From: DATBLE01 sp963734065
GTDB lineage: Bacteria; Actinomycetota; Thermoleophilia; Gaiellales; Gaiellaceae
DNA length: 64,000 nucleotides
Assembly (NCBI GenBank): GCA_963734065.1
Contig: CAVTFN010000005.1
Location: forward strand, 496,001 to 560,000
Reading direction: 5' to 3'
Below, piece by piece: positions 43,585-51,819 of the stretch. The notes under the pieces were generated by a model. That model did not search any database, was not told the DNA's origin, and saw only the letters and a program-made list of their open reading frames with translations. How positions within the stretch are numbered: the stretch's first letter is position 1; every line of letters begins with the position of its first letter. Position numbers and translations under genes: made by a program.

Positions 43585-44489
43585 GCGCGCTGCCGGCAGC
43601 GTCCGTTGTCGTCGCACCGACCCGGCGAACGCGCGTGGCTCTCGTCGTCTCGGCGTTGCGCGTCCGCCAGTGGGCGAAGAACCTCCTGCTCTTTGCGGGG
43701 CTGCTGTTTGCGGTTCGGCTCGACGATTGGACGAGCTGGGTCGAGGCGTGCGCCGCCTTCGCCGCGTTCTGCCTGGCTTCGAGCGCGGCCTATCTGGTCA
43801 ACGACGTCTGCGACGCGGACCGCGACCGATTGCATCCGGTCAAACGGCTGCGCCCGGTCGCGCGCGGCACGCTCTCGCCGCGGAGCGCACTCGTGGCGTC
43901 GGGCTCGCTGTTCGCGGTCGCACTCGGGCTTGGGCTGGTCCTCAGGTTTCCGTTCGTCCTCGTCCTGGCTGGGTTCGTGCTCCTGCAGCTCACCTACTCG
44001 CTCGCCCTCAAGCACATCGTCGTCCTCGACGTGGCGGCGATCGCGGCACTCTTCGTCCTGCGTGCAGCCGCCGGCGCCGCGGCGATCCATGTCCGCATCT
44101 CGCCCTGGCTGCTCCTTTGCACGGCACTGCTCGCGCTCTTCCTCGCCCTCGCGAAACGGCGCGGCGAGCTGCTACTCGTCCACACCGGGGAGACGTCCGG
44201 CCGGCGCGTGCTCGCGCGCTACTCGCTCCCGGTCGTAGATCGGTCACTCGCGGTCGTTGCCGCCTTGACCGTGGTCGCCTATTCCGTCTACACGTTCACG
44301 GCACGGGACTCGCTGGAAATGACCGTGACGATCCCGCTCGTGCTCTTCGCGGTCCTCCGGTACCTGCTGCTCGTTCATCGCGAGGGCGTCGGCGAGCAGC
44401 CCGAAAACGTGCTCCTCACGGATCGACCGATCCTGGTCTCTGCCGTGCTCTGGGCGTGCGGGTCCGCTCTCATCCTTTCACTGGCATGA
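43581..44489 (+). CDS. UbiA-family prenyltransferase (decaprenyl-phosphate phosphoribosyltransferase-like)
   Basis: 302 aa, ATG overlapping the previous stop. About nine helices. The first aspartate-rich motif NDVCDADRDRLHPVKRLRP has the N-D-x2-D-x3-D-x2-HP form of the DPPR-synthase (Rv3806c-like) branch. That branch transfers ribose phosphate to decaprenyl phosphate for arabinan synthesis. Its use with a phosphodiester glycosidase suggests a prenyl-linked sugar precursor for a surface polymer. No other arabinan genes are in the window. Confidence 0.83.
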   Translation: MSALPAASVVVAPTRRTRVALVVSALRVRQWAKNLLLFAGLLFAVRLDDWTSWVEACAAFAAFCLASSAAYLVNDVCDADRDRLHPVKRLRPVARGTLSPRSALVASGSLFAVALGLGLVLRFPFVLVLAGFVLLQLTYSLALKHIVVLDVAAIAALFVLRAAAGAAAIHVRISPWLLLCTALLALFLALAKRRGELLLVHTGETSGRRVLARYSLPVVDRSLAVVAALTVVAYSVYTFTARDSLEMTVTIPLVLFAVLRYLLLVHREGVGEQPENVLLTDRPILVSAVLWACGSALILSLA

Positions 44490-45247
44490 GGCGCTGGTGC
44501 CTGACCGTCGCTGCAGCCACGCTTGCCCTCGGCTTCACGCAACCCGGTCTCGCCGGAAGTCAGCCCGGAGGGAGAATCGAAGGTCCCTTCGGCGCCGGCA
44601 CCGGCGCCGTTTGGCTGCTGCGGCCCCGAACAGCGCCGCGCAGTATCGTCGTCTTCGGCCACGGCTGGAAGCTTTCGCCGCCTTCCCGCTCGAAACCGTG
44701 GGTCGGACAGTTCAGACCCTGGCTCGACCACCTGCTCGCCCGTGGAAGCGCGGTGATCTTCCCCCGCTACCAACTCGGCGGCGACCAGGCCGGCCCCGCT
44801 CGGGCCGCCGCCTTCCACCGCGGGCTTGTAAAGGGGTTCGCTCGGCTCGGTCTGACCGGTCTTCCTGTCGTCGTCGCCGGCTACTCGTACGGAGCCAGCC
44901 TCGCCTTCTACTACGCGGCAAACGCGCGCCGCTGGGGGCTCCCCGTTCCCCGGGCCGTCTTCAGCGTCTTTCCGGCCGGGCTGATCTACGGAGCTGTACT
45001 CCCCACACTGCCCGACTCGACGCGGGTACTGATCCAGGTCGGCGATCGTGACGCGGTCGCAGGACAAGCGGGCGCAAGACCGTTCTGGGCCTGGCTCGCC
45101 TCGCACCCGCCCTCAGGCAAGCGCCTAGAGATCATCCGGTCCGGGCCTTCGCTGAGTGCGACACACGCTGCGCCGAAACTGAGCACGCCTGGCGCACGAC
45201 ACGTCTTCTGGCAACCCCTCGATGCGCTCATCACACGCGCACGATGA
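44486..45247 (+). CDS. Secreted alpha/beta hydrolase
   Basis: 253 aa, ATG overlapping the previous stop. Signal peptide (CLTVAAATLALGFTQPGLAG). Nucleophile in VVAGYSYGASLAFY (G-Y-S-Y-G), acid in QVGDRDAVAG, base His near the C-terminus (ARHVFW or THAAP). Coupled to the two genes before it, so it probably works on the same surface molecule. Confidence 0.78.
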   Translation: MRRWCLTVAAATLALGFTQPGLAGSQPGGRIEGPFGAGTGAVWLLRPRTAPRSIVVFGHGWKLSPPSRSKPWVGQFRPWLDHLLARGSAVIFPRYQLGGDQAGPARAAAFHRGLVKGFARLGLTGLPVVVAGYSYGASLAFYYAANARRWGLPVPRAVFSVFPAGLIYGAVLPTLPDSTRVLIQVGDRDAVAGQAGARPFWAWLASHPPSGKRLEIIRSGPSLSATHAAPKLSTPGARHVFWQPLDALITRAR

Positions 45248-45464
45248 AACGTGTTAGGCGGAGCGCGCAGAGGGACGACCCTGATGTCCTCTCCGAGCAG
45301 GAGTTCAAGAGCGGCCGCAAGCGCCGCCAGGACATCGTTCTGGGCGCACGGTCGAGAGTGCGTTCATCCCGAGCTCGGCGTCGCGCACTCCGCGCGGATG
45401 ACGGCGCCGCTGCAGGACCCCGCCGCCGCTACTCACTCGGGCATACCGGCATTCTCCGCTGACG

Positions 45465-46424
45465 ATGGATGATCAACGCCGCGGCCGCGGGCGGAGACGG
45501 CACCGCTTTGCGCTCACGCTGGCAGCCGTCGCCCTGCTACTCGCAGCCGTGGGCGCGGCTGCCTGGCTGACCAGCCCTTCGGGTGGCGGCCTCGGCCCCA
45601 GCGTGAGTGCGCGCCTGCGCGCGAGCGGCGACCGCCCCGTGGCGCTCGACCGCATCGCGCCGATTCTGCGTCAGGCAGTCGTCGCGACCGAGGACGAGCG
45701 GTTCTACCGCCACCACGGCGTCGACCTGATAGGCGTGCTTCGCGCCCTGCCCTACGATCTCGCCCACCTCTCACTCGCTCAGGGCGCGAGCACGATCACC
45801 GAGCAGGTCGCAAAGAACTTATACCTCGGCGGCAACGATCACACGCCCTGGCACAAGCTCCAAGACGCCGCGGTCGCACTCAAGCTTGAGCGCCGATACA
45901 GCAAGGAGCAGCTCCTTGCCGCCTACCTGAACAGCGTCTACTTCGGCAACGGCGCCTACGGCGTCCGGGCCGCAAGCAAAAGTTACTACGCTGTTGCGCC
46001 GAGTCGGCTGACGCTCTCACAGGCCAGCTTGCTTGCAGGTCTGATTCAGGCGCCGTCTGCCGACGATCCGCTCCTCCACCCGGACGCGGCACGAGAGCGG
46101 CAGGTGGCGGTGCTGCGATCCCTGGTGAGGGATGGCGTGGTAACCCGTGGCGAAGCCTCGGCCGCCGTTGCCCGACCGCTGCCGCTCACCAGCGGACGGC
46201 CGCTTCCACCGCTGACCGGGGTCGACTTCGCACCCGGACCGGCATTCACATGGTGGGAGCTCGTAACGGGTCTCTTAGCGTTCGCCTTCGGCGTTGCCGC
46301 ACTCATCGTCGCCCGCCGCCTCCCGCAAATGTCGACCGCGCTTCGCGCTGCAGCCTCGATCCCCGCAATCGCAATCGTCGTACTCGGCGCCGCGCTGGTC
46401 GTTCGCTCCTTCCGAAGCGCCTGA
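45465..46424 (+). CDS. Monofunctional GT51 peptidoglycan glycosyltransferase-like protein
   Basis: 319 aa. One membrane helix at about 18-34, a GT51 domain (about 55-225), and two or more C-terminal helices (about 255-315). Motif 1 ATEDERFYRHHG (Glu76) is intact. Motif 2 reads GASTITEQ. In the R/K-x-x-E motif 3, the second catalytic Glu position looks to be Asp (KLQDAAVALKLE), and the E of the I-L-E-x-Y motif is Ala (LLAAYLNSVYFG). No transpeptidase domain. The C-terminal helices are not usual for MtgA. It would polymerise lipid II or a related lipid-linked sugar. Confidence 0.82.
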   Translation: MDDQRRGRGRRRHRFALTLAAVALLLAAVGAAAWLTSPSGGGLGPSVSARLRASGDRPVALDRIAPILRQAVVATEDERFYRHHGVDLIGVLRALPYDLAHLSLAQGASTITEQVAKNLYLGGNDHTPWHKLQDAAVALKLERRYSKEQLLAAYLNSVYFGNGAYGVRAASKSYYAVAPSRLTLSQASLLAGLIQAPSADDPLLHPDAARERQVAVLRSLVRDGVVTRGEASAAVARPLPLTSGRPLPPLTGVDFAPGPAFTWWELVTGLLAFAFGVAALIVARRLPQMSTALRAAASIPAIAIVVLGAALVVRSFRSA

Positions 46425-46696
46425 GTTTGACGCCACGACACCGGGCACGGCCGGCAGGCGGGCGGAGCGAAGGGGACGAACCGCGCTACGCCTCCGTTCG
46501 ATCGCCTTCGGGATCGAGGCGCTTTCGGGACTGTTCGACATGGAGTCGAACAAAGACCTGCGCTAAAAGGGCTTAAGTGCAGGTATTTTCCTGAAGCTTG
46601 GTCGATTGGAGTCGAACAACAAGGGCGCGATGGCCAGTAGCTTAGGAGAGCTCGAGCCTCTAGCTCCGTCGCTCAGCGTGGCCTCGAAGGCGTTGG

Positions 46697-46721
46697 TTCG
46701 AGTCCGGCTAGGTCCTTGGCC
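46697..46721 (+). repeat. tRNA 3'-end-like 25-base element, copy 2, in a 630-bp gap
   Basis: In the gap 46425-47054. GTTGG (46692-46696), TTCGAGT loop and CCGGC (46704-46708) form a T-arm, and TAGGTCC (46709-46715) looks like a 3' acceptor strand. No matching 5' half is upstream. 22 of 25 bases match 38421-38445 in inverted orientation. I see no gene in the rest of the gap. Confidence 0.5.
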
Positions 46722-47054
46722 TAATCTGGTGGAGCGGCGCCTCGGCTTGCGTGCCGGGCGATCTGCTCGAAAGCCCGCGATAGGTCAAAGGCAGGCAAAC
46801 CAGGCCCCGTCTGGGTCAGTCTGTGGGTCAGATCATGCTGCCCAACCCCGACCTATCGTGCTCCAGGGTCATGCAGCGAGACCGCTCAACGATGCGATGT
46901 GATTACCGGAGTCTTGCCCTGACCTGTCGTCCGTATCAGCGTGGGCGATTTAGGCCGTATCGGCCCGAACTTCCCTGCAAAGGCGGTGCCCAGTCGCCGA
47001 GGGTGTGCACCCAGGAGTGCGCGCCCGGTGGTGTGATTGTCTAGTCCAGTCCGG

Positions 47055-47588
47055 CTACTCGCTCGTGATCCCAGCGGGCGAGCGTTCGTCGCCGGCTGGG
47101 GGCACAAGCTTGCGGTCCCGGATCCTGAAGCCCGCGGCCTGGAGGAATGGTCGGGCCGACTCGATCGCATGCGCGAAGTTGCGGGCGATCCAGAAGCACA
47201 GCGCGGCCAGCGGTAGTTCGAGCAGCAGCGCCGCGGCGAGCGCCTGCGCGAGGTTGCCGGTGCCGTGTGAGGTGAGCACGTCGAACCAGGCGTCGCAGAC
47301 CAGCAGCGTGCCGGTCACCGTTGCGGCGATCTCAGCGAGCGGAGACCGGCGAAGGGTGAGAACTGCGGTGCTCGCGAGCGCGACCGCAAGCGCGATGTCG
47401 AAGCCTCCCCAGGCCACATGCCAGTGGTTGGCGCTGTAGTGACGGGGCAGGGTGAGGAACAGGAAGGCGGTCCAGGGGATCAGCATGACGGCACAGAGCA
47501 GGAAGGCCGGCGCGATCCAACAGGGCACGAGCGAGGTGCCGTCGTCGCGACGGCAACCTGCGGTGGCGCGCAGGACGAGGTTGCTCAA
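47055..47588 (-). CDS. Four-helix integral membrane protein of unknown function
   Basis: 177 aa from a TTG at 47588, supported by AAGGAG 7 nt upstream. Four helices (about 22-45, 55-75, 80-100, 110-135). Conserved-looking core LPRHYSANHWHVAWGGFDIA and VCDAWFDVLTS recalls small actinobacterial membrane proteins of unknown role. Confidence 0.7.
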   Translation of the reverse strand: MSNLVLRATAGCRRDDGTSLVPCWIAPAFLLCAVMLIPWTAFLFLTLPRHYSANHWHVAWGGFDIALAVALASTAVLTLRRSPLAEIAATVTGTLLVCDAWFDVLTSHGTGNLAQALAAALLLELPLAALCFWIARNFAHAIESARPFLQAAGFRIRDRKLVPPAGDERSPAGITSE

Positions 47589-47820
47589 CAGTGTCTCCTT
47601 GGCTTCGCAGGGCGGGGGTTTCGCTAACTGTGCCGGTCCGGGCCAAAGGGTCCCGTCCGGCTCGGGATCGCGAGCCCTTTGTCCTGCTGACTAGCGGCGG
47701 TGAGGGGTGACGGTGGTACCGACGGTTCGGGATCGTTCTGCCGGCTGCGGCTCCGGGCTACCAAACGAGCCCTGTGACGACCACCGTCAGGCGCCCGTCG
47801 ATCTGTCCGGCGCGGCCGAC

Positions 47821-48759
47821 CTAGAGGCCGAAGGGATGTCGCATGGTGGCCGTCGCCGGATCGCAGGCATGGCCAAGGCAGCGGAGACCGAGAAGGTTCT
47901 CCTGCGTCTTAAGGAGCGAGTAATGCGTGAACGCGATGTCGGAAACGGTGGCTTTACGTGTATATGGGCTGGCAACGACGGTGTAGACGTGGTTGTCGTC
48001 CGCCGAGCCTTCGTCGTAGGTGATGAACAGAGCCGTGCCTCCCGTCCTGTATGCACGGGAGGCGAGGATCTTGGGCACCCAGCGCGCTAGCCATGCATCG
48101 CCCACGCTGATCCCGCAGTCGTGCTCGTCGTTGCAGAGATTAGGTGTGATGAAGCTGTAGCGGGACAACCGGTTCGTGCGCAGATCGGAGATCAGCGCGC
48201 CCGCCGCCAGCGTCCCCAAAGGGACAGCGTTGACGGCGTACGCGGCCCTGACCTTCTTGTAGTAGGCGGCTGGGTTGTGCTTCTTCACATACTTGCCAGC
48301 GCCGCTGCCTGTAAATCCGGGCGCAGGCATCGATTCCTCGTACGCGCGCCATCCCCGCGGCCCTAGCTGACCGAAGATCGAGTTCGTCGTGACGGAACAG
48401 TCGGTGCAGTCACCGGTGATCCCGGCCGTGGCGCCCGAGGTCATCGCGATGTAGTTCGGAAGGCTGGGATGCGCGATCCCCGAGTGGCTATCAGCAAGAC
48501 CACACGCCGCGGCAATCCGGTTCAGATACGGAGATCGACCGGCGACCTCGCCGAACGCATGATTTTCCATGACGATCGTGAGCACATGCCGGTACACCCG
48601 CGGCGGCTGCTGCAAGCGGAGGAAGCCACACGGAGTGGCAGACACGCTCGTCGCCTTAACCGTGGACGGAGCGACCGCGCCGAGCGACACAAGCGCGACG
48701 ACGAGAAACAACAACAGAAACCCATGCCAAGCCCTCCCCCGCCGGCCTTCAGGCGACAT
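47821..48759 (-). CDS. Secreted phosphoesterase (acid phosphatase / phospholipase C-like)
   Basis: 312 aa from the ATG at 48759; a TTG at 48768, 5 nt after TAGGGT, is an alternative leaderless start. Signal peptide (FLLLFLVVALVSLGAVAPS). PF04185-type phosphoesterase: VLTIVMENHAFGEV (metal/nucleophile region), AHPSLPNYIAMTSG, SFITPNLCNDEHDC and LFITYDEGSADDNHV. It would release phosphate from organic phosphates or phospholipids outside the cell. Four to six cysteines suggest disulfides. Confidence 0.85.
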   Translation of the reverse strand: MSPEGRRGRAWHGFLLLFLVVALVSLGAVAPSTVKATSVSATPCGFLRLQQPPRVYRHVLTIVMENHAFGEVAGRSPYLNRIAAACGLADSHSGIAHPSLPNYIAMTSGATAGITGDCTDCSVTTNSIFGQLGPRGWRAYEESMPAPGFTGSGAGKYVKKHNPAAYYKKVRAAYAVNAVPLGTLAAGALISDLRTNRLSRYSFITPNLCNDEHDCGISVGDAWLARWVPKILASRAYRTGGTALFITYDEGSADDNHVYTVVASPYTRKATVSDIAFTHYSLLKTQENLLGLRCLGHACDPATATMRHPFGL

Positions 48760-48827
48760 CGGGGACAATCCAGACCCTACTGCCCCGAAGACGAGGGTGG
48801 CGCAGGGATCGTGTCCATCGAACGGCC

Positions 48828-49706
48828 CTAGTCGCCGGCGACGTCACGGCGAAGGAAGACGAAGTAGGCGGCGATGAGTGGGACTGCGATGTAGAGACTG
48901 CACAGCCAGATCGCGTGACCGATCGGTGCCCAGTCGACCGGAACGCGGAGCAGGCCGTGCCAGGCGACGAATTGGTTGCTGAGCAGGTAGGGGCGGATCG
49001 GCTCGGTGCCCGGGAGGGCGCCGACCAGTTGCATCAGCAGCGCGAACATCAGAGTCGAGACAACGGCTGCGGCGCTGTTTCGGGTGATGGTCGAGATCAA
49101 CATCCCGAACGCGGCGATCCCGAGCAGTGCCAGCAGGTAGACACCGAGGGTGGCGAGCAACAGCACAAAGCCGTGCGAAGCGGACACCTTCGGCCCGGAG
49201 AGCGAGACGAGCGGCTTCCAGCCCCATTCGGCCGTCGCAGCTGCCAGACCGACGCCGGCCATCAGGACAACCGCCGCCACCGTGTAGGTAAAGGCCGCGA
49301 GGACCTTGCCGGCGAAGACCTCGCCACGGTCGCGTGACCGGGTGAGGATCGTCTTCAGCGTCCCGTTCTGGCTCTCCGAGGCGACGATGTCTCCCGCGAC
49401 GAGCGCCGTGATCAGCGGCAGGCCCCAGATCGCCATGAACTCGAGTACGACGAACGGGGTGGCCAGCCCGGACTCTCGAAGGTACCGGCCGAGCGGAACA
49501 TCGTTCGGGCCGCCCGACTTGAAGATGAGTGCGATCACGAAGGCGATCGGCACGAGCACCGCAGCGCCGAGGCCCAGGTAGGTGCGCTTCTGCGCACCGA
49601 GCTTGAGCAGCTCCCACTTGTAGACGAACCAGGTGCCGCGCAGTCCGGCGGCGGGGCCGCGCGTCCCGAGGACGACGCGCGGTGCGGCGGAGCTGATCGC
49701 ACTCAT
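48828..49706 (-). CDS. ABC-2-type transporter permease
   Basis: 292 aa, ATG overlapping the ATPase stop. Six helices with the ABC-2 pattern; LITALVAGDIVASESQNGTLKTIL is the conserved cytoplasmic segment before helix 3 (quoted in part). Membrane half of an exporter, last gene of the operon 53854 to 48828. Confidence 0.85.
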   Translation of the reverse strand: MSAISSAAPRVVLGTRGPAAGLRGTWFVYKWELLKLGAQKRTYLGLGAAVLVPIAFVIALIFKSGGPNDVPLGRYLRESGLATPFVVLEFMAIWGLPLITALVAGDIVASESQNGTLKTILTRSRDRGEVFAGKVLAAFTYTVAAVVLMAGVGLAAATAEWGWKPLVSLSGPKVSASHGFVLLLATLGVYLLALLGIAAFGMLISTITRNSAAAVVSTLMFALLMQLVGALPGTEPIRPYLLSNQFVAWHGLLRVPVDWAPIGHAIWLCSLYIAVPLIAAYFVFLRRDVAGD

Positions 49707-50650
49707 GCCGCCTCCTCCCGGAGCGGCTCGGTCGGCTCGCGAACCTCGGTCAGCTCGAGGAACATGTCTTCGAGCGTAGCCGCGTCGGCTCGCAGGCCGG
49801 TGATCCCCACTCGCGCCTGCCCGAGTGCGATCGTCACGGCGGCGACGATCTCCTCGGCGGCCGCGAAGTGAAGCTCGCCGCCGACGACGTCGAGCTCGGT
49901 CGCGCCTTCTGCCAGTGCGATCGTCCGTGCCCGTTCACAGTCGGTCGTGCGCAGTCTCCAGGTCTTGCCGGCCCGCTCCTTGAGCTCGACCAGGGTCCCT
50001 TCGTAGACGATCTTCCCGCGGCGAATGATCGCGACTCGGTTACAGAGGTCCTCGACCTCGGCGAGCAGGTGGCTGGAGAGCAGGACGGTGATTCCCTCGC
50101 CGGAGAGTCGGCGGACGAGCGTCCGCATGTCGCGCATCCCGGCCGGGTCGAGCCCGGTGGTGGGCTCGTCGAGCAGGAGCAGCCGCGGCGCGCGGAGCAG
50201 CGACGCGGCGATCCCGAGACGCTGTTTCATCCCGTGCGAGTAGCCGCCGACCCGGTCGTTGCCGCGGTCGCGCAGCTCGACCAGGTCGAGCACCTCCTCG
50301 ATGCGTGAGCGGGTGCGGGGCTCGTCGTAGTCGGCGAGTAGGCGGAGGTTGCGTCGCCCACTCAGGTACGGGTAGAAGCGGGGCGCTTCGACGAAGCCGG
50401 CGACGCCGTCTAGGGCACGTGCGCCCTGCTCGAGCGGATCGCGCCCGAACAGGCCGATGCTGCCGGAAGTGGGCCGGATCAGCCCGAGCAACATCCGGAG
50501 CGAGGTCGTCTTGCCGGCGCCGTTCGGGCCGAGGTAGCCGAACACGTCGCCGCGCTCGACGGTGAGGTCGACGTGGTCGACCGCCGTCAACTCGCCGTAG
50601 CGCTTGACGAGCCTGCGCGCGACGACGGGCTCGGCGGACGGTTGGGTCAA
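49703..50650 (-). CDS. ABC exporter ATP-binding protein
   Basis: 315 aa. I place the start at a TTG (50650) overlapping the upstream stop as TTGA, with GGAG 6 nt before it; no ATG or GTG is better. Walker A GYLGPNGAGKTTSLRMLLG, signature SHGMKQRLGIA, Walker B LLLLDEPTTGLDP. The C-terminal domain after residue 220 (ATLEDMFLELT) is of the DrrA/NatA type. It powers the permease that follows; drug, lipid or peptide export is typical. Confidence 0.88.
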   Translation of the reverse strand: MTQPSAEPVVARRLVKRYGELTAVDHVDLTVERGDVFGYLGPNGAGKTTSLRMLLGLIRPTSGSIGLFGRDPLEQGARALDGVAGFVEAPRFYPYLSGRRNLRLLADYDEPRTRSRIEEVLDLVELRDRGNDRVGGYSHGMKQRLGIAASLLRAPRLLLLDEPTTGLDPAGMRDMRTLVRRLSGEGITVLLSSHLLAEVEDLCNRVAIIRRGKIVYEGTLVELKERAGKTWRLRTTDCERARTIALAEGATELDVVGGELHFAAAEEIVAAVTIALGQARVGITGLRADAATLEDMFLELTEVREPTEPLREEAA

Positions 50651-51819
50651 CCGAGGCTCCTGGCCGCCGCCTCTGCCGCCGCGGGCGGCGTGGACCCAGC
50701 GAGCACGAAGCTCACGCCGTTGCGATCGAAGAAGAGCACGGTTCCGAGCTGGGTCGCGAGCTCGTGTCCGGTGGCGGTCCCCAGGGCGACCTTCGGCAAG
50801 CTTGCCGCCTGATCGTTGCCAGACACGCCCGCTGCGTGCTCGACCAGTGCGATGCCGCCGAGGCCGTGGCCGTAGAGGACGAGCGCGCCCTTGTCTGCTC
50901 CGCCCAGCAGCTGGACGCTCTGTCGGGGGAGCCCGACGAGCGTGTCCGGTGCGACGAGAGTGAACGGTACGGCCGCCTGAACCTCCGCCAGACTGGTGAC
51001 CTTCTGTCCGCTCGGCTCCGACGGGGTCTCCGCCTGCCCGCCCAGCTGGACGACCTTGGCGTTCGCGGGCGGCGTCACGGCCAGGTCGGATGCGGCGACC
51101 GGGCCGAACGAGATGTCCGTGACCGTGAGCGCGAGAGCAGGTGACGACTGTCCATGTGCGCGGATGGCGATCTCGAGCGGGACGGCGCGAGCGGCGTCCC
51201 AGGCGAGGTCGAGCGACCCGATCAGCCCAGCGGAGTGCGCCGGCGAGACGGTCACTCGATAGGCGGGCTCGCCTGCCAGCGAGTCCGGGGTCGCGCCGGA
51301 GACGTCCGCCTGCTCCGCCAGCTGCTTCAGGAAGCTGTCGATGTCGGCGAGCGTTGGCGGTTGGTCCTGCGCGTTCGGTCCGGCGGACACGCGGGTCGGA
51401 AGCGGCAGCGAGTAGGCGGTGTTCGAGGAGCTGTCCCAGATCGTCAGCCGGCTCGTGTCCCAGAGGATCTGCGCGTCGCCGGCGTCGGACTGCAGCTCGA
51501 TCCGGCCGCCTCTTTCGGGGCTCCACCAGAGCCGTCCCGAGGCCCTCGAGGCCAGCGCGGAGCCGGCTGTGCCCGTCATGCCCGAGAGCGCTCCGGAAGG
51601 GAAGAGGTTGTTCGTGAAGCGCACGCGCGCACTTACGCCTTCCGGCGTCGGCGCCCCGAGCGAGGCCTCGAGCGCCTGGTCGAGCGGCTTCGCCGGAGGA
51701 GTCTGCGCGCTCGATCCGAACGCGGCCATGCTGCCGATGCTGGCCGCAACCGCGGCCCCGGCGATCCCGGCGGCCAGGATCAGCAGGCGGGGAGTCGAGA
51801 TTCGGCGGAAGAGTTTCAC
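50647..51819 (-). CDS. LolA-like/DUF2092-type lipoprotein-sorting-like protein
   Basis: 390 aa, GTG overlapping the kinase stop. Signal or anchor segment (LLILAAGIAGAAVAASIGSM), then a LolA/LppX-like half-barrel (about 60-260: GRLWWSPERGGRIELQSDAG, GEPAYRVTVSP) and a second beta-rich domain (about 270-390). Predicted extracytoplasmic. Between a two-component system and an ABC exporter it may bind a lipophilic ligand and hand it to the exporter or sensor. Confidence 0.72.
   Translation of the reverse strand: MKLFRRISTPRLLILAAGIAGAAVAASIGSMAAFGSSAQTPPAKPLDQALEASLGAPTPEGVSARVRFTNNLFPSGALSGMTGTAGSALASRASGRLWWSPERGGRIELQSDAGDAQILWDTSRLTIWDSSSNTAYSLPLPTRVSAGPNAQDQPPTLADIDSFLKQLAEQADVSGATPDSLAGEPAYRVTVSPAHSAGLIGSLDLAWDAARAVPLEIAIRAHGQSSPALALTVTDISFGPVAASDLAVTPPANAKVVQLGGQAETPSEPSGQKVTSLAEVQAAVPFTLVAPDTLVGLPRQSVQLLGGADKGALVLYGHGLGGIALVEHAAGVSGNDQAASLPKVALGTATGHELATQLGTVLFFDRNGVSFVLAGSTPPAAAEAAARSLG

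Noticed and set aside
45244..45462. 72-codon ORF starting ATGA at the end of the hydrolase gene
   Set aside because: Arg-rich, no domain, no ribosome-binding site; kept out as too weak although the overlap resembles real coupling.
46606..46902. 98-codon ORF in the gap after the GT51 gene
   Set aside because: Runs through the tRNA-like element and has non-coding character.
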